Shown: positions 51,233-60,208, numbered from the stretch's first letter. The stretch: DNA of 64,000 bases from Bin5 sp965221345 (GCA_965221345.1 CBDCSD010000002.1:682001-746000), one strand, 5' to 3'. Made by a program: numbers and translations. The notes: a model not told the origin generated them from the letters alone.

Positions 51233-52735
51233 ATGTCTAAGCCGATCGGGTTGCACCCTGAGAATCCCCGTTATTTTCTTTACAAGGCCAAGCCGCTGGT
51301 ACTGATTACGGCGACCGAACATTACGGCTCCGTGATCAATCGCAACTTCGACTACATCGCCTATCTTGACGACGCTGCCGAGAAGAGGCAGACGCTGAGC
51401 CGCTGCTTTCTGCTCTTCCGCGAGCTGCAGGTGTTCGACCCCGCTACGCAGGTGAAGCCGATCAATCCGCATTCGCCCTGCAAGCCGTTGCCGGTCGAAT
51501 ATGTGGCTCCCTGGATGCGCAGCGGACCAGGTTTTGCCACGGACGGCTATCACAAGTTTGATTTGGACCGGTGGAATCCAGAGTACTTCGAGCGATTGCA
51601 TGGCTTCCTGGCGGCCGCGCAGGAGCGGGATGTCATTATCGAGCTGACGCTCTTCAGCAGCGCGTACAGCGACGCGGTATGGGGGCTGAATCCCCTGAAC
51701 ATCCAGAACAACATTAACGGTGTAGGCGACATCCCTTGGCAGGACTACATTTCGGGCCGGGACGGCACGCTGATGGAGCGCCAGATGGCCTACGTCAGCA
51801 AGGTGGTTGAGGAGGTGAACGGCTACGACAACTTCTACTTTGAGGTCTGCAACGAGCCGTTCACAGCCAGGGCGGGCATGATCCCTGAGACCGGATTTGC
51901 CACACAATCCGAGGTAGACGGCTGGCAGGAGGCAGTGCGCGGTCAGATCCGCGCGACAGAGGCGGGGTTGCCCAAGAAGCATCTTATCTTCCAGGTGCCG
52001 GTCGAGAACTGGCGCACCGACACTGCGCTGGAGCAGATCCTGGGGGAGGAGTCGGTAGACGCGGTGAACCTGCACGACTACCAGCAACTGACTTACAAGG
52101 GCGATATCCTGGCGCCGCTGTCGCGGTTCATGCAGCGCGACCTGCGGTTGGCGCGCATCCAGCAGGTGTGGACGGCGGTTCATGAGACGGGTAAACCATT
52201 CGTGTTCGACGAGGACAACGCGGCGACGAGTTCGTTGGACGAGGAGTCGTGGATCGTGCATCGCAAACGGGCCTGGGCGACTGTCTGCAGCGGCGGCCAT
52301 TACAACATGATCGACTTTTCGATCCAGGCCGGGGGGCAGGAGGCGGGCACGCCGGCGGCACAGGCGATGATCCGCAGCTGGATGAAGAATCTGTCGGCGT
52401 TCATTCACGGGGTCGATTTCGTGCAGATGGGGCCGGCCCCGGACTTCGCCAGCGAGACGCCGGCCAACACGACCGCGATCGCGCTGGGGCAACCTGGACG
52501 GGCCTACGTCGTCTATGTGGCGGATCAGCGGGAGGTGGATGATCCCGGGCTGGGGCAGCCCTGCCAGGGGCGCCTGGCTTTCACGCTGCCGGCGGGCAGT
52601 TACTCGGCCCGGCTCTATTCGCCGGCCGAGGGAGGGTACACGGGACAGAGGCTGGCCCTTGCTGGCGGTGAAACGGGAATCGAGCTGGAGCCGTTCAGCC
52701 ACGACATTGTCGTTTATATAGAGGCAGGCGGTTAG
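51233..52735 (+). CDS. GH5-like glycoside hydrolase (clan A fold)
   Basis: 500 residues. The barrel carries the expected acids: FEVCNEPF with Glu208 (acid/base, in an N-E-P motif) and KPFVFDEDNA with Glu327 (nucleophile position). YYFEVCNEP-type spacing and the HDYQQL segment fit clan GH-A, GH5/DUF4038-like enzymes. A beta-rich C-terminal domain follows (RAYVVYVADQREVDDPGLGQ, AFTLPAGSYSARLYSPAEGG). No signal peptide, so it works inside the cell on imported oligosaccharides. The ATG has AGGAGGAAG upstream. Confidence 0.8.
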   Translation: MSKPIGLHPENPRYFLYKAKPLVLITATEHYGSVINRNFDYIAYLDDAAEKRQTLSRCFLLFRELQVFDPATQVKPINPHSPCKPLPVEYVAPWMRSGPGFATDGYHKFDLDRWNPEYFERLHGFLAAAQERDVIIELTLFSSAYSDAVWGLNPLNIQNNINGVGDIPWQDYISGRDGTLMERQMAYVSKVVEEVNGYDNFYFEVCNEPFTARAGMIPETGFATQSEVDGWQEAVRGQIRATEAGLPKKHLIFQVPVENWRTDTALEQILGEESVDAVNLHDYQQLTYKGDILAPLSRFMQRDLRLARIQQVWTAVHETGKPFVFDEDNAATSSLDEESWIVHRKRAWATVCSGGHYNMIDFSIQAGGQEAGTPAAQAMIRSWMKNLSAFIHGVDFVQMGPAPDFASETPANTTAIALGQPGRAYVVYVADQREVDDPGLGQPCQGRLAFTLPAGSYSARLYSPAEGGYTGQRLALAGGETGIELEPFSHDIVVYIEAGG

Positions 52736-52783
52736 TGGTCAGTGGCCGGTGCAGTTTCCTCCAACCGATGAAGGAGATGCAAG

Positions 52784-53626
52784 ATGGAACTTAAGCTTTC
52801 GTGCGCAGATTTCACCTTTCCGCTGCTGCCGCACGATGACGTACTGAAGCTGATCGCGATGATGGGGTTCCAGGGCGTGGACATTGGCCTGTTTGAGGAC
52901 CGTTCCCACATCTATCCCAGCCACGTTGTGCCGAATCTGGCGGCGTCGGCGCGTGACCTGTCAAGCCGGGTGCAAGATAAGGGGCTGGAGATTGCCGACG
53001 TCTATTTTCAGGCTTCCGGACCGGGGTTGCCGGCGCTGGCGATGAACCATCCCGACGCGGAGGAGCGCCGCCGGGCGCGCGAACTGTTCGCGCGCATCGT
53101 CGAGTTCACACTGCGTTGCAACGCCTCTCATATCACGATCGAGCCGGGGTTGCCGTGGGAGGGGGAATCCTACGAGACGTCGCTGCAGCGGGCGTGCGAG
53201 GAGCTGGCCTGGCGGGTGGAGCTGGCGCAGGAGGCCGGATGCGTGTGCGCGGTGGAGCCAAACCTTGAGTCTTTGGCGCGCACGCCGGAGCAGACGCGGC
53301 GCATGCTGGAGATGACGCCCGGATTGACGCTGACGCTGGACTATTCGCATTTCGCGTACCGGGAGATCAGCGACGACGAGAGCGAAACATTGATCATGCA
53401 TAGCTCCCATTTTCATGCGCGCGGGGGACATAAGAACCGTTTGCAGTCGCTGATCCAGCACAATGTGATCGACTACCCGCGCGTGGTGCGGGCGCTGCGG
53501 GATTCTGGCTACGAGGGCTACATCTGCGTCGAGTATGTGTGGGTCGATTGGGAGGGCTGCAACGAGGTGGATACGCTTTCAGAGACGATCCAGATGCGGG
53601 ATCTGCTGCGCTCGGTCGATTTGTGA
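52784..53626 (+). CDS. sugar phosphate isomerase/epimerase (AP endonuclease 2 fold)
   Basis: 280 residues with AAGGAGATG before the ATG. The TIM barrel has the metal acids and bases of the family: SHITIEPGLPWEG, CVCAVEPNLESLARTPEQTR, LTLDYSHFAYREIS, SSHFHARGGHKNRLQSLIQ and GYICVEYVWVDW. Likely epimerises or isomerises the sugar released by the hydrolase upstream. Confidence 0.9.
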   Translation: MELKLSCADFTFPLLPHDDVLKLIAMMGFQGVDIGLFEDRSHIYPSHVVPNLAASARDLSSRVQDKGLEIADVYFQASGPGLPALAMNHPDAEERRRARELFARIVEFTLRCNASHITIEPGLPWEGESYETSLQRACEELAWRVELAQEAGCVCAVEPNLESLARTPEQTRRMLEMTPGLTLTLDYSHFAYREISDDESETLIMHSSHFHARGGHKNRLQSLIQHNVIDYPRVVRALRDSGYEGYICVEYVWVDWEGCNEVDTLSETIQMRDLLRSVDL

Positions 53627-53672
53627 AGGTAGTGAAGTTGGCGGGCGATAGTGACGGCGCTCCGGTTGTCCT

Positions 53673-54341
53673 GTGAGCACACCGGACCTACACCTGCGCA
53701 CACTGTTCCGATTGGATAACGCTGGCCGTATCCTTGGGACACGTGAGCCGGACCCGGATCCAGGACCGTCTTTCGCGCTCATTCGCGGCAGGACGGGTTG
53801 CGCCTGGGCTGTGCGGGCGGACGTGCCGCAGGAGGTCGCGGAGGAGCTTGCCGGTCTCGCCGGCGAAGAGCCGACGGTTGCGGACTTGCGCGACGCGCCG
53901 GTGCATGCGGAACGGTACAGGGCGCTGGCAGGGGGAGAAGTATACTCCGGGCCGGCGTACGCATTCCCCAAAACAATCGAACAGCCTGCTGCTACTGTGC
54001 TCGTGAATGAAGTGCAGTTGCTTGCGCGCCACTTTTGCGGTTGGACGGCCGATGAGATTCCGGGACGGTCGCCGGTTGTAGCGGTGATCGAGGATGGAGA
54101 TGCGGTGAGCGTCTGCTTCTGTGCCCGGCGCTCCGGCGCAGCGGCAGAAGCCGGACTGGAGACGGCAGCGGCATACCGTGGACGCGGGCTCGGTCCGCAG
54201 GTGGCGGCGGCGTGGGCATTGGCGGTTCGAGCGTCCGGCCGCATTCCGCTATACAGCACGTCGTGGTCGAACGGCGCTTCGCTGGCGGTTGCGCGCAAGT
54301 TGGGTCTGGTGGCGTATGCGAGCGGGTGGAGTTTGGGGTAG
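53673..54341 (+). CDS. GNAT family N-acetyltransferase
   Basis: 222 residues, GTG start. The C-terminal half is the GNAT core: AVSVCFCARRSGAAAEAGLE, TAAAYRGRGLGPQVAAAWAL (the R-G-x-G-x-G/A acetyl-CoA loop) and STSWSNGASLAVARKLGLV. The N-terminal half may bind the acceptor. Closest in pattern to FR47-like/ribosomal-type acetyltransferases. It ends the sugar operon but could be separate. Confidence 0.85.
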   Translation: MSTPDLHLRTLFRLDNAGRILGTREPDPDPGPSFALIRGRTGCAWAVRADVPQEVAEELAGLAGEEPTVADLRDAPVHAERYRALAGGEVYSGPAYAFPKTIEQPAATVLVNEVQLLARHFCGWTADEIPGRSPVVAVIEDGDAVSVCFCARRSGAAAEAGLETAAAYRGRGLGPQVAAAWALAVRASGRIPLYSTSWSNGASLAVARKLGLVAYASGWSLG

Positions 54342-54549
54342 AGGGGCTACTTATTCCTGAATTCGGAGTCAAGAAGTACCTTATCAAGGTGGAGCACAGG
54401 GATTTTTCACCAGTAATCCCATCGGTCATAAGAGGTACTCACGATGAGTGTACTCGAATAGTTCATTCCTGTCGCTTATTCCTTTCAGTGTTGGCTACAT
54501 GGGAGGATGCAATGCAGTTGGGACCAATCTTGGGTCGGCCCAGGTGTAG

Positions 54550-54770
54550 GAGGAGGGCGAAATCGAAGGCTTCCTCCGCTGCGAGGTCCTCCCCTTAACG
54601 CCCGCGGCCAATGCGTCCCCACCAGCCTCACAACCGTCTACGAGATCAGCTTGACCCGCTACTTCTACTAGTCGCAGCCGCTGCGCGCTCCGGAGGAGAT
54701 CTGGGCCTATCTTGAGGCTTTGGAACGGGAGACGGAGAGGCTGTTGGGTGAGATCGTGGGCGCGGTGTAA
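54550..54770 (+). pseudogene. relic of an N-6 DNA methylase (HsdM) C-terminus
   Basis: EEGEIEGFLRCEVLPLTP, then after a +1 shift GQCVPTSLTTVYEISLTRYF, a TAG stop at 54651 region, and APEEIWAYLEALERETERLL-GEIVGAV up to TAA 54770. These are the last blocks of type I restriction methylases of the N-6 class. The frameshift, stop and missing catalytic NPPY part show decay. Nothing of the R or S subunits is seen. Confidence 0.65.
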
Positions 54771-55206
54771 AGCCCTCGCTATAGCATATTCACTGCCTTA
54801 ACTTTCGCGGCGTAATCCACTATTCAAGTAACGTCAATAGCTGTTGACCACCATTCAGCGGAGCGAAGTATGTGACTGCGTTGTTCGCGGGCAGGAGGAA
54901 TGACGGGGGTACGGGGATGCCTAAATTAAGGGAAGCCAATAAGAGAGACGGATTTTGTTTCCATATTTATGATAGCCTTTACTATCGAGAGCATTTCACT
55001 CTCGAAGGGAAATAATTTTTGGGCGGCAAGACACATATGTGCTAAAATTGTGTGTGCGCGCGGCAGCAGTTCAGAAGAGAACACGGGAATGATGCTCTAA
55101 AGTTCTATCCGGCGACGGAGAAAGACCAGGTTAACATAGCAGTGAGATTGAGACCAATATCCTGGGGCGAAAAGCTGTTGAACGAAATAGTCGTGGGAAC
55201 AGTCAG
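54771..55206. other. intergenic region in the decayed patch
   Basis: 436 bases without a supported gene. A CGAGAG-catttca-CTCTCG hairpin (54986-55004) is present, and the sequence is more AT-rich than its surroundings, which fits horizontally acquired or decaying DNA. Confidence 0.35.
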
Positions 55207-55825
55207 ATGAGCCGTAGAATGATGCAATCACACCACGGCAACTTGCTTGTGGGTATATTCACCATCATTGTCTCCGTTGCTGCAATATATGGTTTTATAC
55301 GGATCACATTTGTGCTCATCAATTGGCTCACGAAGGAGGCCGCCAACATCGGTACAACTATAATGGCGGCGCTCATTACAAGAGCAGTAACGATTCTGAG
55401 TTCTGTGTTGATTTCTACTCATAACGCAGGGCGTGCTCAAGAACGCGCAACGTAGGAAGCGAACCGGGGAAGAAAGGCCGAGTTATCCAGTAAATTTATT
55501 TTGGCGCTGACACGAATGATGAAGAGCAGCAAGAAAAATGATGGAATCGATCAAGAAGAGACCACGGAAATCATTGCCCAATTCGCCACCCAACTGATGG
55601 TCTATGGTGGACCTGAAGTGATCAAGGCTTTGGGGGAATGGCGAACTGATGGAGAAACCGCTTCAAAAGCACGGCCCCAAAATTCTGTTGCCCGTCGACA
55701 AGCTGCTCCGGGCAATGAGAGAGAATTGGGGGATAAGAAACAAAGGGATAGAGGAAAACGAGTTCTTGGGTCTGATCATAATCGGAGGGAAGCCTGAACT
55801 TGACAAGTTGCTTGAGGACGCGTGA
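55207..55825 (+). pseudogene. broken gene for a small membrane protein
   Basis: From ATG 55207: MSRRMMQSHHGNLLVGIFTI with two hydrophobic helices. A TAG at 55453 interrupts the frame; the same frame continues as EANRGRKAELSSKFILALTR to VYGGPEVIKALGEWRTDGE. A frame change near 55660 then gives PVDKLLRAMRENWGIRNKGI and KPELDKLLEDA to TGA 55823. The order (membrane helix, charged helix, GGPEVIKA, KLLRAMR-x-x-x-G-x-x-NKG) matches a widespread family of unknown function. One stop and one frameshift mark it as dead. The alternative is two or three small ORFs, which is less likely. Confidence 0.6.
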
Positions 55826-55894
55826 CTGCGTGACAGTTGCTTATGAAAAGACAATAAGCGCTAGCGGAAACGATCCTTGTTACGGGAGACAGAA

Positions 55895-56434
55895 TTGACA
55901 TATAATACCGCCGCGCACACAGAAAGACCTATCCTGACCGACCAGCAAATCCAAAATCTGCTGGACATCCCCAAGACGATCACCAAGAAAACACCGGCCA
56001 GGGACGCTTACAAAGAAGAAAACAACCAGAAACGCTGCGAACTGGAACTGGAGACGCCTTCCGACGACGGCGCGAAACTCTCGGTCTTTATTCGACAGCA
56101 CAGCAAGTTCATTGAAAACTTTTCCATAGGACTGCGCTATCAGACCAACATCAGATCGTTGGGAACCATTACGCTTATCCGCTATAACGGCGCGCACGGA
56201 GAGTCAAGCCGACATCCGGACGGCCACTACGCTCTACCGCACATTCACCGCATCAGTGAACAAGAATTGGCGGCTGGCAATACAAACCCTCAAGAGAGCC
56301 GGCGAGAAATCACGGACCGTTACAGCACTTTTGAACAGGCCCTAAGAATCTTCTTTGAGGATATCGGCGTAGCAAACTATGCCGAGTATTTCCCCGAAGC
56401 GCTTCAACCGAGGCTTTTCAATGAACATCTTTAG
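55895..56434 (+). CDS. DUF6978-like protein
   Basis: 179 residues from TTG 55895 (GGGAG seven bases upstream). The start is uncertain because TTGTTA-18-TATAAT (55877-55905) overlaps it, which could be a promoter of a leaderless transcript. The sequence TDQQIQNLLDIPKTITKKTP, LELETPSDDGAKLSVFIRQH, FSIGLRYQTNIRSLGTITLI and RYNGAHGESSRH then HIHRISEQEL resembles DUF6978 proteins. The gene overlaps the DUF1828-like gene by 14 bases, so the two are translated together. Function unknown; similar pairs occur near mobile DNA. Confidence 0.55.
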   Translation: MTYNTAAHTERPILTDQQIQNLLDIPKTITKKTPARDAYKEENNQKRCELELETPSDDGAKLSVFIRQHSKFIENFSIGLRYQTNIRSLGTITLIRYNGAHGESSRHPDGHYALPHIHRISEQELAAGNTNPQESRREITDRYSTFEQALRIFFEDIGVANYAEYFPEALQPRLFNEHL

Positions 56435-57194
56435 CGTTCGTGAATCCCTGAATCATCCCTTCACCGCCGGCTTTGACCTCTACGAACGGCGCCCCGGCAG
56501 CCACCAACTCATCCTCCCCATTCATCACGAAGACGGCGACATGGTCGAAATCTACCTGGCGGACAGCCCAAAGGGGGACGAGTACGTCCGCATCTGTGAC
56601 TACGGCCTGACCCTCATGCGTCTTTCCTACACGTACGAGATTTCTACCCCTACGCGCCAGCAGATTTTCGAAAGCATTCTCATCAACAACGGCATCAGTA
56701 ATGAGGAGGGTAACCTCTATCTCGACGCGCCTATGGACAAGCTTTACGAAGGCATACTCCAATTCGCAGGCTGCGCGCAAAAGGTGTGCAACATGCGCTA
56801 TTGGAGTAGAGAGATCACGCGCAGTGCCTTCTACGACGACCTGGAAGAATACATTACATCAGACCTTAAAGACTTCTCCCCCAGCGCCGCCTTATTTCCG
56901 CTTCCTGATTACCCCACCGGTGTGGACTGGTCTCTCACGTTAGAAAGTTGGAGCTTCTTCGTGTTTGGAGTACACAGCAACGACAAGGCCAAAGTCGTAG
57001 CCCTTGCCCTGCTCGAATTTCAGAAGGCCCAACTGCCGTTCATCAGCCTTGTCGTCCACGAGGCCATGGAAGCGTTGGGCAAAAAAGAACAACTCTTCCT
57101 CACCCGCAATGCCGACAAGCAATATCCAGGCCTGGCAGACTTCCAGGAGACAAGCGTTCGGGATATTCCCCGGCTCGCCGGTGTCCCCGCATGA
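56421..57194 (+). CDS. DUF1828-domain protein
   Basis: 257 residues from ATG 56421. The N-terminal domain, IHHEDGDMVEIYLADSPKGD, YVRICDYGLTLMRLSYTYEI and FESILINNGISNEEGNLYLD, follows the DUF1828 pattern (a D-x-G-x-T-L turn, then G-x-x-x-x-x-G-x-L-x-x). The C-terminal half (VDWSLTLESWSFFVFGVHSN, LALLEFQKAQLPFISLVVHE) may be a separate domain. It is coupled to the DUF6978-like gene. Together they look like a two-gene module, possibly toxin-antitoxin or phage-related. This is inference. Confidence 0.65.
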   Translation: MNIFSVRESLNHPFTAGFDLYERRPGSHQLILPIHHEDGDMVEIYLADSPKGDEYVRICDYGLTLMRLSYTYEISTPTRQQIFESILINNGISNEEGNLYLDAPMDKLYEGILQFAGCAQKVCNMRYWSREITRSAFYDDLEEYITSDLKDFSPSAALFPLPDYPTGVDWSLTLESWSFFVFGVHSNDKAKVVALALLEFQKAQLPFISLVVHEAMEALGKKEQLFLTRNADKQYPGLADFQETSVRDIPRLAGVPA

Positions 57195-57289
57195 TGAGTT
57201 TTGATTATGGCGCCGGAAGAGCAGAGCAGGTGATCCTTGCCTCTCACTTCCGACTCTACCCCGCCTACAGGTCCCCCGGCACTGAGTGA

Positions 57290-57547
57290 TTGGGCGATGT
57301 TCCCGCGAAGTGGGGAGCGAGTAAAGCAGGGATCTGTTCGGTGTCGCACTTCGTGCCGCAGGCATTGGTCGAACACCTGATGGACACCGGTGAACTGCTA
57401 CGCGCCAAAGTTTTAACCCAGGCCGAACTCTTCGTCCACGACCTTCGCCAACTCGAACTCTTCCCCGAGGGCGAACTAAACTTGAGAATTCAGCCCGCCG
57501 GTCCCGACGGGAACGAGGATTACGAAGACCGCCCTACTCTCATCTGA
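57290..57547 (+). CDS. doubtful small ORF after the DUF1828 gene
   Basis: 85 codons, TTG start; the plausible part is SHFVPQALVEHLMDTGELLR then AKVLTQAELFVHDLRQLELF. No family recognised and no clear ribosome site. It may be a third member of the module or a relic. Confidence 0.3.
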   Translation: MGDVPAKWGASKAGICSVSHFVPQALVEHLMDTGELLRAKVLTQAELFVHDLRQLELFPEGELNLRIQPAGPDGNEDYEDRPTLI

Positions 57548-57724
57548 ACGCACTATGCGCCCAGCCCTTAACCGCAGACGACCCCTCGACTCTACTGGCG
57601 GGTTGAGCCGGGCCGGGTCGCACGGGCCACTGTGGTTTCCCAACCCCCGTTGAAGACTTATCTCCTCCTCTCCTCCTCTCCTCCCGCTCTTGAGCACCCC
57701 GCGCGCCTCCGCTATAATTAGTGG

Positions 57725-58942
57725 ATGGCAAGCAGAACCAACCTGCCTGTCAACAACCACAGGGAGAATCCGTTGCGGGTTGTGCTGATCAGCAAGGCGC
57801 TCGTTGTGGGCGCGTATCAGAGGAAGGCGGAGGAGATCGCCCGGCTGGGGGTGGAGCTGACGGTGCTGGTGCCGCCGAGCTGGCGGGACCGCCGCGGCAC
57901 GCAAGAGGCGGAACGGCTGCATACTATCGGCTACGAACTGCGTACGATTCCCCTCCTATTCAACGGCGCTTATCACCTGCACTTTTATCCCACACTGGTA
58001 AGAGAGCTGCGGGAGTTGCAACCGGAGGTTGTGCATGTGGATGAGGAGCCATACAATTTGGCTACACTTCTCGGTGTGCAGGCGGCGCGGTCGGTGGGCG
58101 CGGAGCCACTTTTCTTTACCTGGCAGAATCTGCTGCGGCGCTATCCGCCGCCGTTTAACTGGTTCGAGCGCATCGTATACCGCGCCTGTGCGGTCGCCAT
58201 CGCCGGGAATGCCGAGGCCCGCGAGGTTCTTATGCGCAAGGGCTATCGGGGCGAAATCGTGGTGGTGCCGCAGTTTGGCGTAGACCCGACCATCTTCCAG
58301 CCGCAGACGGAGCCGGAAGAGGAGGAGAGGACGCAGCGAGGCGGGAAAGAAGAAGCGTTGTCCCGCCCCTCACAACTCCCTCCTCACTCCTCGCAGTTCC
58401 ATATCGGCTACGCCGGGGGGCTGTTGCCCGAAAAGGGGCTGGACCTGCTGCTGTGGGCGTGCGCCGGGCTTGAGGGCGACTGGCGGTTGACGCTGGTGGG
58501 CAGCGGGGACGAGCTGGAAGCGCTGCGGAAACTGGCTTCCGAAAGCGGCATCGCTGACCGGGTCTCGCTAGGCGTCCGACTTCCCAGCGCCGAGATGCCG
58601 GATTTCTACCGGTCACTCGACCTGTTGGTGCTGCCCAGCCGCACGCGGCCCAACTGGAAGGAGCAGTTCGGACGTGTATTGATCGAGGCGATGGCCTGCG
58701 GGGTACCGGTGCTAGGAAGTGACAGCGGCGAGATCCCACATGTCATCGGCGGTGCCGGAGTGGTCTTCCCGGAAGGGGATGTTGAAGCCCTGCGGGCCCA
58801 GTTGCGGCGATTGATGCAGGATCGAGCGGTGCGCCAGGGCCTGGCAACGGCGGGGAGGCAGAGGGTGCTGGCCCATTACACAATGGCAGAGATCGCCCGC
58901 CGGACTGTCGCGGCTTACACTGCAGTGGCCAATGGCCGCTAG
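57725..58942 (+). CDS. family 4 glycosyltransferase
   Basis: 405 residues of GT-B fold. The N-terminal domain (LRVVLISKALVVGAYQRKAE, VVHVDEEPYNLATLLGVQAA) and the donor domain (IGYAGGLLPEKGLDLLLWAC, QFGRVLIEAMACGVPVLGSD with the E-x7-E motif, SGEIPHVIGGAGVVFPEGDV) are complete. The loop at residues ~196-220 (EPEEEERTQRGGKEEALSRP and on) is encoded by a GAGTGAGGA-type palindrome placed in the interdomain linker. It probably adds a sugar to a cell-surface polysaccharide built on the lipid carrier loaded by the WbaP-like enzyme downstream. Confidence 0.9.
   Translation: MASRTNLPVNNHRENPLRVVLISKALVVGAYQRKAEEIARLGVELTVLVPPSWRDRRGTQEAERLHTIGYELRTIPLLFNGAYHLHFYPTLVRELRELQPEVVHVDEEPYNLATLLGVQAARSVGAEPLFFTWQNLLRRYPPPFNWFERIVYRACAVAIAGNAEAREVLMRKGYRGEIVVVPQFGVDPTIFQPQTEPEEEERTQRGGKEEALSRPSQLPPHSSQFHIGYAGGLLPEKGLDLLLWACAGLEGDWRLTLVGSGDELEALRKLASESGIADRVSLGVRLPSAEMPDFYRSLDLLVLPSRTRPNWKEQFGRVLIEAMACGVPVLGSDSGEIPHVIGGAGVVFPEGDVEALRAQLRRLMQDRAVRQGLATAGRQRVLAHYTMAEIARRTVAAYTAVANGR
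58311..58394. repeat. palindromic element in frame inside the GT4 gene
   Basis: GAGGAGGAGAGGACGCAG and GCGGGA on one side face TCCCGCCCCTCACAACTCC and CTCCTCACTCCTC on the other, a degenerate version of the palindrome at 31642. It encodes a charged linker and keeps the frame. Confidence 0.5.
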
Positions 58943-58965
58943 CCTCTATTCACTGGTCACTAACT

Positions 58966-60144
58966 ATGAGAGTGGTCGTCAACGCCCAGCTTCTACACAC
59001 GGGCAGCAGTTACCGGGGAGCCGGAGTCAGCAACTATTGTCGCAGCTTGTTGACCGCGCTTGCCGCCGAGGCCGGCGGGCATGAGTTGACGGCCTTTGTC
59101 AACGACCGCAACTTTCGCTGTCCCCAGGGGCGCCCAGGGTTGGAACTGCGCTATACGCGCTGGCCAGCCGCGGCGCCGTTGCCCCGCATCGTCTGGGAGC
59201 AGACGGCGCTGCCCGCGGCCGTGTGGACGGGCCAGGCAGATCTGGTGCATGGTCTGGTCAATACGTTGCCGCTGGTGACGAGGGCGCCGGGCGTGGTTAC
59301 CGTCCACGACCTCAGTTTCATACGGCTGCCGGAGCGTTTCCCCCGCCACAAGCGGCTCTACCTGGCCAATTTGTGCCGGGCGAGCGTCCTCCGGGCCAAA
59401 CGCGTGATCGCGGTCAGCAAACAGACGGCCGCCGACGTGCGGACGGAATTCGAAGTGGACAGCCGGCGCGTGGAGGTGGTGTACAATGGGGTCGGCGGGC
59501 AATTCCAGCCTCTGCCTGCTGCCGAGGTGTCCGCCTTTCGCGAGTGCATGAGGCTGCCGTCGAGATTTTTGCTCTATGTTGGCACGCTGGAACCGCGCAA
59601 GAATCTGCCTCATCTGCTGCGAGCTTTTGCGGGTTGGCGGGCGGCCAGTGCGACCGGGCGCGATGTAGGGTTGGTATTGGCCGGAGCGAAAGGTTGGCAC
59701 TATCAGGAGATTTTTCGTTTGGTTACCGAATTGGGCCTGACTGGAGGCGAGTTAGGGGCACCGTCCGAGCAGGAGCCGATCGTATACTTTCCGGGTTTTC
59801 TGCCGGAGCAGGAGTTGTGCTTGTGGTACAACGCGGCCAGCGGATTCGTCTATCCCAGTCTGTTTGAGGGGTTTGGCCTGCCGGTGCTGGAGGCGATGGC
59901 ATCGGGGACACCGGTAATTTGCAGCGACGCGCCGAGCCTGCAAGAGATTGCCGGCGACGCGGCGCTGATCGTCCCGGCGCAGGATCAGGCGGCTCTACAA
60001 GACGCGTTTGAACGCCTGTTTACAGAGCAAGGCGTCTCCGCTGCCTTGCGGGAGCGCGGCCCCAGACAGGCGGGACGTTTCTCCTGGGAGCGGGCCGCCG
60101 CTGAAACGATAGATGTTTACGAAACCGCAATGAATGGAGGCTAG
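58966..60144 (+). CDS. family 4 glycosyltransferase (mannosyltransferase-like)
   Basis: 392 residues. MRVVVNAQLLHTGSSYRGAG and VSNYCRSLLTALAAEAGGHE open the acceptor domain; GVVTVHDLSFIRLPERFPRH is typical. The donor domain has LLYVGTLEPRKNLPHLLRAF, VYFPGFLPEQELCLWYNAAS and EGFGLPVLEAMASGTPVICS (E-x7-E), then SLQEIAGDAALIVP. It follows the other GT4 by 23 bases that contain a CAGTGGCCA-type repeat. Probably assembles the same polysaccharide. Confidence 0.92.
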   Translation: MRVVVNAQLLHTGSSYRGAGVSNYCRSLLTALAAEAGGHELTAFVNDRNFRCPQGRPGLELRYTRWPAAAPLPRIVWEQTALPAAVWTGQADLVHGLVNTLPLVTRAPGVVTVHDLSFIRLPERFPRHKRLYLANLCRASVLRAKRVIAVSKQTAADVRTEFEVDSRRVEVVYNGVGGQFQPLPAAEVSAFRECMRLPSRFLLYVGTLEPRKNLPHLLRAFAGWRAASATGRDVGLVLAGAKGWHYQEIFRLVTELGLTGGELGAPSEQEPIVYFPGFLPEQELCLWYNAASGFVYPSLFEGFGLPVLEAMASGTPVICSDAPSLQEIAGDAALIVPAQDQAALQDAFERLFTEQGVSAALRERGPRQAGRFSWERAAAETIDVYETAMNGG

Positions 60145-60208
60145 TGGACAGTACAGACCACCAGCTACGAATCGCCAACCGCGGCCACTGGCCACTGAAC
60201 TAACGCCG

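Noticed and set aside
51125..52702. 525-codon minus-strand frame opposite the GH5-like gene
   Set aside because: Arg/His/Leu-rich antisense shadow of a gene with intact catalytic motifs and good ribosome site.
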